This document shows, one piece after another, positions 42,147-49,650 of a stretch of 58,735 bases of DNA. The stretch spans positions 1 to 58,735 of the forward strand of contig JAUPKI010000088.1 in the NCBI GenBank assembly GCA_030837545.1. Direction: 5' to 3'. The translations under genes and the position numbers were made by a program. Origin of the DNA: Thermodesulfobacteriota bacterium (GTDB lineage: Bacteria; Desulfobacterota; DSM-4660; Desulfatiglandales; Desulfatiglandaceae). The notes beneath the pieces were generated by a model, which searched no databases, was not told the DNA's origin, and saw nothing but the letters and a program-made list of their open reading frames with translations. Every line of letters begins with the position of its first letter. Positions within the stretch are counted from its first letter, which is position 1.

Positions 42147-42275
42147 CTACCCGCACGGCCTTGGCTCGGGAAATTCAGGCTTGCCCATCTCCTCGGCGAT
42201 TTCCTGAATCGTTTCATCGTTCCATGAAATCATCGCCGTATCATGTTCGATCCATATTTCGATATCATGTTCCAT
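42147..42275 (-). CDS. Small acidic protein in the AAA operon (42 aa)
   Basis: Too short for routine calling but well supported. The ATG at 42275 follows AAAGGG, the frame is open for 42 codons, and its TAG is directly followed by the ATG of the AAA+ gene. The product (MEHDIEIWIEHD, then ISWNDETIQEIAEEMGKPEF) is strongly acidic and ends in a Pro-rich PEPRPCG. It may be a leader for coupled translation, or a small adaptor for the ATPase. No family recognised. Confidence 0.6.
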   Translation of the reverse strand: MEHDIEIWIEHDTAMISWNDETIQEIAEEMGKPEFPEPRPCG

Positions 42276-42354
42276 CGCCCTTTCCCCTGCTCAATTTCCC
42301 TCTTGTTCGATTACACAGAACACAGCCGGCAAAAAAATATAGGCAAAAACGATG

Positions 42355-43053
42355 TCAGCAGATTGTAGGGGATTCCCGCCATCCGACCGGTGCATCCGTC
42401 CGGTTGATCAAGAGACCCAGTTCCTGCAGTCTGATGATCATGGCATGCATGGAAACATTTGTAAATCCGCCCGCTTCACACACCATGGCTGCGATACGGG
42501 CCCAGTTTTCAACGCAGGGATCAACAAACAGACTTGGCGGACCAATGGCGCTTTTCATGTTGTGCAGTACAAGGGCATCCCTTGCGAAGGCTTCGTGAAA
42601 TGCGCTGACGACCTCTTTCTGCGGCATCAGGAGGCACCCGGCAAAATAATCGGCCTGCCATTCGATACGCTCTCTGGCGTTCCCTGTGCGGCATACAATG
42701 ACGTCCCCATTCGAGGCCTGTCTCATCGCGGCCTGGGCATAGCGCCGATGCAGAACCCAGTGGCCGACCTCATGGGCGCAGGTGAAGATCAACCGGCCCT
42801 CGGGGCCCTGTTCCAGCAGCCGCTCGTTGATGCAGATCAGCCTTGCCCCCACATAGGTGGCCCCGAGAACACCCTTCGAGCCCAATATCGTTTCCAGATC
42901 CTCAAAGGAAAGCGTGAGTCCGAGCGATCTTTCAATGATATCCTCTACCGGCACCGGAGGCGCGACCGGATACCCGGCCACGGCCTCGTAATCCGCAATA
43001 AGCCCTGAAGCCGCTTTGGCGATCTTTTCCTTTACGAGCCACGGAACCTTCAT
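42355..43053 (-). CDS. ImmA/IrrE-family metallopeptidase
   Basis: 232 aa. The zinc-protease signature HEVGH is in IFTCAHEVGHWVLHRR (about residue 95), with the downstream EWQADYFAGCLLMP as third-ligand region. Such proteases cleave partner XRE repressors in response to DNA damage or other stress (ImmA-ImmR of ICEBs1, IrrE-DdrO). The ATG overlaps the repressor stop by four bases, so the pair is coupled. It is followed by the AAA+/DUF1257/DUF2997 operon, which it presumably derepresses. Confidence 0.92.
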   Translation of the reverse strand: MKVPWLVKEKIAKAASGLIADYEAVAGYPVAPPVPVEDIIERSLGLTLSFEDLETILGSKGVLGATYVGARLICINERLLEQGPEGRLIFTCAHEVGHWVLHRRYAQAAMRQASNGDVIVCRTGNARERIEWQADYFAGCLLMPQKEVVSAFHEAFARDALVLHNMKSAIGPPSLFVDPCVENWARIAAMVCEAGGFTNVSMHAMIIRLQELGLLINRTDAPVGWRESPTIC

Positions 43054-43415
43054 TTTTTGCCGTCCCCCTTTCCCAGCTTGGCAATATCGGCCAATTGTGA
43101 AAGTCTGACCCAGTCGTCTTCTTCGTAGCCCCTGTCTTTGGCGGTCCTCAAAAAATCAGCAACCTCGGGCTGTTGCGCCACATATTCCGACAACTCGGGA
43201 TCGACCTTTCGGGCAGCCATCAACAGCCTCTGTTTGTCCACCTTTAGGGCCCGGGCAAGACGCACAATCACATCCTCTGAGGGAGGGGCTGCCCGACCAT
43301 TTTCAACATCGCTCAAGTACCCGGGCGATGTGTTGATCAGACGGGCCAGCTCCCTGAGCCCCACGCCCAAATCCAGCCTAAGATCCCTCAGTATGTCGCC
43401 AAATCCCTTTTCCAT
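43050..43415 (-). CDS. XRE-family HTH repressor
   Basis: 121 aa from the ATG at 43415 (AAAGGA at good spacing). The helix-turn-helix is clear: GLRELARLINTSPGYLSDVENGRAAPPSEDVIVRLARAL (in parts, LARLINTSPGYLSDVENG is the DNA-binding unit). A short C-terminal region follows, probably the cleavage and dimerisation part. The gene is first in the operon and overlaps the protease by four bases. A perfect inverted repeat on the -10 box upstream is the likely operator. Confidence 0.93.
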   Translation of the reverse strand: MEKGFGDILRDLRLDLGVGLRELARLINTSPGYLSDVENGRAAPPSEDVIVRLARALKVDKQRLLMAARKVDPELSEYVAQQPEVADFLRTAKDRGYEEDDWVRLSQLADIAKLGKGDGKK

Positions 43416-43436
43416 ATAATCCTTTCGCAACAAATA

Positions 43437-43471
43437 GTGTTCTATATAGTCGAACACACCTGGCGTGTCAA
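43437..43471 (-). promoter_or_regulatory. Promoter with overlapping palindromic operator of the XRE-protease-AAA operon
   Basis: Leftward TTGACA (43471-43466), exactly 17 bases, TATATA (43448-43443): a near-ideal sigma-70 promoter. A perfect inverted repeat GTGTTC (43457-43452 leftward) and GAACAC (43442-43437), nine bases apart, brackets the -10 box. Repressor binding there would shut the promoter. Confidence 0.65.
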
Positions 43472-43659
43472 GAGGAATTTCTGGAAAAATGCTATCCGAG
43501 ATTCGGCTCTGCTCAACAAAAAAATCCTAATCTCGCATTTTCATTTTCACCGGCAACAATCGAGGGGCAGTACGCTTGTTAGGGAGGATTAGACGAGGCC
43601 CTACGCCTCCAAAAGCAGGCTCTGCAAGAGGTCCTGCATGTCTCTTCGGCCGTCTGCAA

Positions 43660-44110
43660 TCACCCGCACATATGCGGCGTTGCCCAATACCCGGTGATCA
43701 TGCGGTAATCGGTTGATGGGGTCGGGCTCCAAGGAAACGAAAGATTGATTCCTATCCAATGAGGGGGTCCGCGCAGATTTCTCTCCTCATCTCTGGTGAA
43801 AAAAAGAGTTGGGCCGCGTCCCTGAAGAAATCCGTGACTGGGTACACAGTGGATCTTGTCCTCATAATAGGGCTCAGCGCCGGCGTAAAGAAGGAACGCC
43901 CCGGCATCGGGGTAATCCTTGAGGAATGCTTTGAGTCCGGCAACATCCCCCTCCCTGACCCGACTTGCCCCAGTCACCTCAATCCCGAAGAATGCCTTCT
44001 CGCCATAAACGGGACGTGCGGCACACCTCAATTGCAAAACGAGAATGGCTGGCGCTCACTTCTCTCAGTTGCCGTGAGAACGCGTTTTCGATCAAGAATC
44101 ACTCGAAGCG
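43660..44110 (-). pseudogene. Remnant of a DUF4143-type AAA protein
   Basis: In one frame GIEVTGASRVREGDVAGLKAF followed by LKDYPDAGAFLLYAGAE matches the C-terminal nuclease-like segment of DUF4143 ATPases. A second frame just upstream (LIENAFSRQLREVSASHSRF) matches the preceding part. No intact start or ATPase domain is present and the frames are interrupted, so this is a decayed fragment. It marks a region between the repressor operon and the ubiE-like gene where DNA has been lost. Confidence 0.45.
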
Positions 44111-44233
44111 GTCACAGGATGGGTGGGGCATCGCGAAACCCGTCCGTGCGATCGTCATCTGAATGTGAATGTATCCCCTTTCAATTTCAAGGCTTTACAT
44201 TACTCCATCGGATGTGCAATAGTCCCTTTCATC

Positions 44234-44983
44234 ATGGGGGAAAAATATCAATTAACGAATGGGGTCCGGGATGTGGACCGGATCGATATGGTCAAAGACA
44301 TATTTTCCACAATCATGGGGAAATATGATTTCTTGAACCATGTCCTGAGCCTGAGGCGGGACATTGCCTGGCGCCGGTTTACGGTAAAACAGATGCGGTT
44401 TTTCAGGACCCGGCGGTTTCTGGATGTGGCTACTGGCACCTGTGATCTAGCCATCGAGGCCGCTATGCGACATCCCGGCATCCACGTGACAGGCCTTGAT
44501 TTTGTAGCCGCGATGCTCAACCAAGGGAGAAGGAAAGTTGTAAATGGGGGCCTCTCCCAAAAGATAGATCTCATACAGGGCGATGCCCTTCACCTCCCGT
44601 TTCCACCGGACACCTTTGACGCCCTCGGAATGGCATTCGGCATACGGAATATCCCCGACAAATTAAACGCGCTGAACGAGGTGAGGCGGGTTGTGGCGCC
44701 GGGAGGGCAGGTCCTGATCCTGGAGCTGTCGCTCCCTCAGAGCGGATGGTTCCGGCGCTTTTATGATCTGTATCTGAACAGACTCCTCCCCGGCATCGCC
44801 GGGGCCTTTTCCCCCAACCCCAAAGCCTATCAGTATCTGGCGGACTCAGTCATGAACTTTCCATCGGTCGCGGCCTTTGCCGGGATCATGCAGCGTGCCG
44901 GGTGGGTGGACGTCCGGGCCTATGCCTTGACCCTCGGGATATGCCGTCTCTTTGCGGGCCGCAAACCCGAAAGGAGGTGTTAA
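44234..44983 (+). CDS. ubiE: UbiE/MenG-type methyltransferase
   Basis: 249 aa from the ATG at 44234; a later ATG at 44288 is possible because neither has a strong ribosome site. Family: SAM-dependent C-methylation of demethylmenaquinone (or 2-octaprenyl-benzoquinol). Visible motifs: FSTIMGKYDFLNHVLSLRRD, the SAM-binding FLDVATGTCDLAIEA, ALGMAFGIRNIPDK and GGQVLILELSLPQ. The position beside anaerobic acyl-CoA genes fits menaquinone synthesis, but I cannot separate this from other small methyltransferases of the group. Confidence 0.88.
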   Translation: MGEKYQLTNGVRDVDRIDMVKDIFSTIMGKYDFLNHVLSLRRDIAWRRFTVKQMRFFRTRRFLDVATGTCDLAIEAAMRHPGIHVTGLDFVAAMLNQGRRKVVNGGLSQKIDLIQGDALHLPFPPDTFDALGMAFGIRNIPDKLNALNEVRRVVAPGGQVLILELSLPQSGWFRRFYDLYLNRLLPGIAGAFSPNPKAYQYLADSVMNFPSVAAFAGIMQRAGWVDVRAYALTLGICRLFAGRKPERRC

Positions 44984-44991
44984 CAGGTCTC

Positions 44992-45771
44992 ATGGATTAC
45001 GAAACCATTCAATACGAGACAGTGGAAGCGGGCATCGGCGTGTTGTCTCTGAACCGTCCCCGCAGGTATAACGCCGTCAACCCACAAATGGCGGAAGAGT
45101 TGGAGGTTTTTTGGAGAGAGCGGCGTTATGACCTTGACACCCACGTCATTGTCTTGCGGGGGAATGGGGACAAAAATTTTTGCGCCGGGCTCGACATGAA
45201 GGCGGTCATGAAGCGGATGCCTGAGATGGATACGGATCGATTTTACCGGTTTCAGGCCCGTTTGGCGCGTATCACCCTGGCCATGCGCCAGGCCCCCCAG
45301 CCCATTGTCTGCGCGGTCCATGGCGCGGCCGTGGGCCTGGGCTTCAGCTTCGCCCTCGCATCCGATATACGGGTGATCGGCACGGAGGCCCGTTTCTGCG
45401 CCGCCTTCATCAATATCGGGCTGGGCGGGGCCGATATGGCATGCAGCTACTTCCTCCCCCGCCTCATCGGGGCCGGCAGGGCATATGAGTTCATGTTGAC
45501 CGGCGATTTCATGTCAGCCGAGGAGGCGGCCTCTCTCGGTTTGGTTAGCCGATTGGTCGACCGGGACCGACTCATGGAGACGGCTTTGGATCTGGCCCGC
45601 ACCCTGAACAGCAAGAACCCCATGGGCCTTCGCCTGACCAAGGAGGCGATCAATATGAATATGGACGCCGGCGGCATGGAGCAGGCCCTCAATTTAGAGG
45701 ACCGAAACCAGACCCTTCTCGCCCTGCGGGCTAAACTCGGGGAAGGGGAAAAAACGACTCGGTATTTTTGA
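44992..45771 (+). CDS. Enoyl-CoA hydratase/isomerase family (crotonase)
   Basis: 259 aa. The crotonase fold is clear: oxyanion segments FCAGLDMKAV and VHGAAVGLGFSFALASDI, and the signature FINIGLGGADMACSYFLPR. Ordinary hydratases have a catalytic Glu in P-E-x ahead of GAGG; here that place is Phe, while an Asp occurs in GGADMAC, a variant seen in other crotonases with isomerase or related activity. GGAGG lies about 14 bases before the ATG, which is rather far. It follows ubiE by eight bases. The acyl-CoA substrate is unknown. Confidence 0.85.
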   Translation: MDYETIQYETVEAGIGVLSLNRPRRYNAVNPQMAEELEVFWRERRYDLDTHVIVLRGNGDKNFCAGLDMKAVMKRMPEMDTDRFYRFQARLARITLAMRQAPQPIVCAVHGAAVGLGFSFALASDIRVIGTEARFCAAFINIGLGGADMACSYFLPRLIGAGRAYEFMLTGDFMSAEEAASLGLVSRLVDRDRLMETALDLARTLNSKNPMGLRLTKEAINMNMDAGGMEQALNLEDRNQTLLALRAKLGEGEKTTRYF

Positions 45772-45815
45772 TGATGTGCCCCAAGCTTGCGCATATAGCG
45801 AACAGACGTCTTCGT

Positions 45816-45850
45816 TGTTCTTCCCTCTGTGTTCTCTGTGTCTCTGTGTG
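45816..45850. repeat. Simple CTCTGTGT-type repeat
   Basis: CCTCTGTGTTCTCTGTGTC is followed by TCTGTGTGAG, a phrase-like repeat in a 198-base gap with no gene. Similar stutter sequences lie between other genes in this window. Confidence 0.6.
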
Positions 45851-45969
45851 AGAATTCTTGTAAGCGTTCACAGGTTCCGGCTTAAATCCCGCTGCAGCGG
45901 GAAACCTTTGAACCCATAACAGTTACGAATTCTTTTAGTTCCGGCCGGGTCGGGGAAACAAGCCAGGCT

Positions 45970-47382
45970 TTAAGTCTGCATGCTTAACCGGTGAAGGGCC
46001 GAGAGGGCGCGAATGGCCTTTTCCGGAGATGGAAAGATAACCACACGCTTATCTTCCAGCGACTGCAGGGTCTCGTGCCTTCCGGGTTCCATGCCGGCAA
46101 GCCACAGGGCGATCGGTTTTCCGGCGGCAGCTGAGTTGCCAAACACCTCTAAGAGTTCTTTGGGAAAAAGAAACGCCATGGGGTGGAGCTGGATTGCCAG
46201 TGCATCCACGTGGGGATCATGAATCGCTGCTTCCAAAATGACCCGGTATACCTGGTTGGGATGATGAAACTGCACGGTAAGGCCGAGGTCCCAGGGATTG
46301 GCCGAGACATCCCAGGGGGGAAAGACAGACCGCAGCCTCTCCACGGTGGCCGGAACCACCTTGGCCAGTTCAAGGCCTTCCGCCTCGCACAGGTCGGTCG
46401 TGATGACCCCTTCGCCGCCCGGGAAGGTAGCAAGAAATATTCGGTTCCCCTTCATGAGCACCGGACCAAAGCGCTCTAAAGCACGGGTCAGATCGAAGAA
46501 TTCCTCCAGGGTGTTTGCCCGCAAGGCCCCACACTGCCTCATGGCGCTGTCAAACACCCGATCGTTTCCCCGGACCATGGCCCCCGTGTGAGATGCAGCA
46601 GCCTTTGCGCCGGCTTGGGTCCGACCTGATTTGAGGACCACAACCCGTTTGTTATGGGTGCCGGCTTCCCGGATCAGCCTCAAGAACTCCCTTCCGTCTC
46701 CCGCAATGCTCTCAAGATGAATACCGATCACATGGGTCTCCGGGTCCTTCACCAGATAACCCAGGGCATCCACCTCGGTGATGTCCATTTTGTTGCCGAG
46801 GTCAATGAGCTTATTGAGGTGCAGATTGAAGTCTGTCAGGAGCCAGATGAACCTGGGTTCATAGAGGCCCGATTGAAAAATCAGGGAAAGCCCGCCGCGC
46901 TTGATAGCGCTTAAGGGGTGAAAGCTGATGCAGAAATTGGCCGGCACATTGATAGGGCTCAGGGCATTAGGACCGATGGCCCGGATACCGTGATCCTTTA
47001 CGATCTGTAGCATCTCCTCCTGGGCCCTTTTCCCCTTTTCCCCGGCCTCGGAAAACCCGCCCGCAATGATAGTAACCCGCCGAATCCCCTTTTGGACGCA
47101 GTCTCTGAGTATGCCCGGGGCCAGGGCGTGGGACACCCCGATCACCGCCAGATCCACGGGTTCATCGATATCCTTGACGCTGGAGTAGGCCCGAAGCCCC
47201 ATGATCTCCTTTTCCTTCGGGTTAACAGGAAAAATCTTGCCCTTAAAGCCAAGGTGGACCAGATTGGCGACCAGGTAGTAGTTGATCCCCGCAGGATTAT
47301 TGGAGGCGCCCACGACAGCTACGCTTTCAGGCTCTAAAAACCTGGCAAGGAAATGTTCATTTGTATTTTTCATAGCATTCAT
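45970..47382 (-). CDS. CoA-binding/succinyl-CoA-ligase-type protein (ADP-forming acyl-CoA synthetase alpha-like)
   Basis: 470 aa. A CoA-binding domain (VAVVGASNNPAGINYYLVANL and FPVNPKEKEIMG, about 15-70) is followed by two ligase-type domains. The phospho-accepting His is in AAASHTGAMVRG (about 265), and GGEGVITTDLCEAEGLELA is a later conserved part. Full enzymes carry an ATP-grasp beta part; it is absent here, so a separate beta subunit would be needed. Known systems make ATP from acyl-CoA and ADP in anaerobes. The substrate is unknown. Confidence 0.85.
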   Translation of the reverse strand: MNAMKNTNEHFLARFLEPESVAVVGASNNPAGINYYLVANLVHLGFKGKIFPVNPKEKEIMGLRAYSSVKDIDEPVDLAVIGVSHALAPGILRDCVQKGIRRVTIIAGGFSEAGEKGKRAQEEMLQIVKDHGIRAIGPNALSPINVPANFCISFHPLSAIKRGGLSLIFQSGLYEPRFIWLLTDFNLHLNKLIDLGNKMDITEVDALGYLVKDPETHVIGIHLESIAGDGREFLRLIREAGTHNKRVVVLKSGRTQAGAKAAASHTGAMVRGNDRVFDSAMRQCGALRANTLEEFFDLTRALERFGPVLMKGNRIFLATFPGGEGVITTDLCEAEGLELAKVVPATVERLRSVFPPWDVSANPWDLGLTVQFHHPNQVYRVILEAAIHDPHVDALAIQLHPMAFLFPKELLEVFGNSAAAGKPIALWLAGMEPGRHETLQSLEDKRVVIFPSPEKAIRALSALHRLSMQT

Positions 47383-47432
47383 TCATCCATCTTATCAGAC
47401 AATAACCCATCTGATGGGTTGCGTGTTGTTTT

Positions 47433-48086
47433 CTAAAATTGCCCCACAGAAAATGCCAGGAGAAACTGCCCTCCATAGTAAAGGGGAAGGCCAATCAACC
47501 GATTCAAGGCCTCCATTTTTACGAACCGGTCCCGTGCCACGAATATGTCCGAAACATAGAAACAGCAAGCCCCTGCAAAAACCATGATCCGGCCATCCCA
47601 GGCGAGACGGGCATCTCCCCATATGGACCAGGCCCCCGAAACCATGACAGTAATGACGACAATGTAGGCCAGGACCGGTCCGTTCATGCGTCCGAGGCGG
47701 GGTCTGAGCCAGAAATATACCCACCCGCTAACGATAAGCACGACGAGGGTTCCCCACCAGGTCCATGCCCCTGTATCCGCCGTCATGAAAAAGGCGACAC
47801 TGTAAAAGATATGCCCGACCAGGAAGGAAACCAGCCCGAGACGGAACATCCTGTCCTGGGGCAGGGCGAGAGATACGTCTCCTCCCAGGCAGAACAACAG
47901 TCCGATCAGCACGAAATAATAATAGCCAGGCATCGGATGGGGCTGGACCAGGGCCGTGACGACAAACAGCGCTGAAAGAGCTGCCTTTGCGGGCACGAGG
48001 CCTCTTCGGTCTTCTCTGCATTCATAGTAGAGGAGAATGGGAAGGAGGATCGCGGCTAAGACAATGATCGCAATATGAAGCATCAT
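47433..48086 (-). CDS. YhhN/TMEM86-family membrane protein
   Basis: 217 aa with about eight hydrophobic segments. LIGLLFCLGGDVSLALPQ, FLVGHIFYSVAFFM and GACCFYVSDIFVARDRF are the hallmark loops of the YhhN family, whose mammalian member TMEM86B is a lysoplasmalogenase. Plasmalogens occur in anaerobes, so ether-lipid turnover is plausible. GAGGTG precedes the ATG. It lies head-to-head with the thiD leader. Confidence 0.85.
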   Translation of the reverse strand: MMLHIAIIVLAAILLPILLYYECREDRRGLVPAKAALSALFVVTALVQPHPMPGYYYFVLIGLLFCLGGDVSLALPQDRMFRLGLVSFLVGHIFYSVAFFMTADTGAWTWWGTLVVLIVSGWVYFWLRPRLGRMNGPVLAYIVVITVMVSGAWSIWGDARLAWDGRIMVFAGACCFYVSDIFVARDRFVKMEALNRLIGLPLYYGGQFLLAFSVGQF

Positions 48087-48301
48087 GGCATTTCACCTCG
48101 TTGCTGATTGGTCGTTATGGGTTGCTTTCAGCTTTGAGCTTGCCCCTTGCGCTATGCCCTATGCACAACCCGGATGCCTCAGGACCCTATACAACAGGTT
48201 CATGGGTATGGCAATGCAAAATATGTCCAGGTCTGGACCTCCCTTCCCACTGATGCGTGATCGGGATGTTCATTGACATTTCAAAATGGGGGAACTATGT
48301 T

Positions 48302-48397
48302 GAAGGTGTCGCTGGGGGTGGTTTAACTGAGAGCTGGATTGTCATCCTGCAACCCTTAGAACCTGAACTGGGTAATGCCAGCGGAGGAAAGCGGCGC
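48302..48397 (+). promoter_or_regulatory. TPP riboswitch (THI element) ahead of thiD
   Basis: Conserved aptamer parts are in order: GGGGGTGG, CTGAGA at 48327-48332, ACCCTTAGAACCTGAACTGG, and GGTAATGCCAGCGGAGG. The 3' part, bases 48383-48397 (GGAGGAAAGCGGCGC), can pair with 48441-48454 (GCGCCGCTTTCTCC) with a single bulge. That pairing would block the terminator downstream when TPP is absent; TPP binding frees the terminator. Confidence 0.9.
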
Positions 48398-48440
48398 GAT
48401 TCTGGGATTGGGTCTCGGATGGTTGGGCATTGGCCCTTTG

Positions 48441-48476
48441 GCGCCGCTTTCTCCCTGTGAAGGAAGCGGTTTTTTT
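48441..48476 (+). terminator. TPP-controlled intrinsic terminator
   Basis: CCGCTTTC, a loop and GGAAGCGG form a stem, followed by TTTTTTT at 48470-48476. It is the off-switch of the thiD riboswitch; its 5' arm is the same sequence used by the antiterminator. Confidence 0.88.
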
Positions 48477-48590
48477 GTGGCATTTGGCAGGGACCGTGGC
48501 GCTGCACCTGACCTGTCCCAGCCTTGATAGAGCTTAAATAAGGGAGGGCGCATGGCGGGCGGCATGGGCGCTGAAACCTGACCGGGACAC

Positions 48591-49403
48591 ATGATAAAAC
48601 GGATATTGACCATAGCCGGTTCCGATTCCGGGGGCGGCGCTGGAATCCAGGCGGATCTCAAGACCATCACCGTGCTGAGCAGTTATGGCATGAGCGCCAT
48701 AACCGCGCTCACAGCTCAAAACACCATGGGAGTGCAGGCTATTTATCCGGTGCCCGCCGATTTCGTCGCATTGCAGATGGAATCGGTTCTTTCCGACATT
48801 GGCGCGGATGCAGCAAAGACAGGGATGCTTGCCACCCCGGAGATCGTTCTGGCGGTGTCCGAGCAGTTGAGACGGTTCAAGGTGGAACGTCTGGTGGTTG
48901 ACCCGGTCATGGTGTCAAAAAGCGGACATCAACTCCTCTCCGATGCGGCACGGGTTGCCATAAAGGACGTCCTGCTCCCTCTGGCCCATGTGGTCACCCC
49001 CAATCTCCCGGAGGCATCGGAGCTCTGCGGATTTCCCGTTCAGGACCTGGAGGCCATGAAAGCGGCGGCCAGGGCCATTCACAGGCTGGGACCTCGATTC
49101 GTGCTGGTCAAGGGGGGACACATGGAGGGAGATGCAGTGGATGTGCTCTTTGACGGAGATGATTTTCAGATATTCGAGACCCGTCGTCTGAGCAACCGGA
49201 ACACCCATGGAACAGGCTGCACCTTTTCGGCTGCCCTGGCCACGCTGCTGGGCCAGGGCCTGCCGACGCCCAAGGCAGTGGAGGGGGCCAAGGCGTTCAT
49301 TACACGGGCCATTTCCCTGGGCTTGAGCCTGGGCTCCGGGCACGGCCCTACAAACCCCTATGCCCACGTGCTTCACTCTATGGAGCGGGAGAGGGTGCGT
49401 TGA
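48591..49403 (+). CDS. thiD: Hydroxymethylpyrimidine/phosphomethylpyrimidine kinase
   Basis: 270 aa. Phosphorylates HMP twice for thiamine synthesis. MIKRILTIAGSDSGGGAGIQADLKT is the ribokinase-like substrate loop; KTGML, VVDPVMVSKSG and the catalytic anion-hole GTGCTFSAALAT are present. The TPP riboswitch upstream confirms its role and shows end-product control. It stands alone; no other thi gene is nearby. Confidence 0.97.
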   Translation: MIKRILTIAGSDSGGGAGIQADLKTITVLSSYGMSAITALTAQNTMGVQAIYPVPADFVALQMESVLSDIGADAAKTGMLATPEIVLAVSEQLRRFKVERLVVDPVMVSKSGHQLLSDAARVAIKDVLLPLAHVVTPNLPEASELCGFPVQDLEAMKAAARAIHRLGPRFVLVKGGHMEGDAVDVLFDGDDFQIFETRRLSNRNTHGTGCTFSAALATLLGQGLPTPKAVEGAKAFITRAISLGLSLGSGHGPTNPYAHVLHSMERERVR

Positions 49404-49551
49404 GAACTGCAATCCGTATTTCAAAGGCTGTCCGGTAAGTCGGTGGGAGATCTGATCCCGTGAATTCGGAATACATAAAATGCATAAGAACTCTACAGTC
49501 CAAAGTTCTCTTAAGGTGTTGATATTATTAGATCCAAAAATTCAACGACGT

Positions 49552-49612
49552 CATTCCGGAGGAAGCCGGAATCCAGTCTGTTTCTGGATGCCGGATCGAG
49601 TCCGGCATGACG
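49552..49612. repeat. Dispersed palindromic repeat, copy 1
   Basis: One hairpin (ATTCCGGAGGAAGCCGGAAT) is followed by arms TGGATGCCGGATC (49585-49597) and GTCCGGCATGACG (49600-49612). Just upstream, AGTCCAAAGTTCTCT (49497-49511) also recurs at 58634-58648. The 247-base gap between thiD and the next gene otherwise holds nothing I can identify. Confidence 0.75.
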
Positions 49613-49650
49613 AAAATGTCAATTGTATTACGAACAGTTAATAACAAGAG

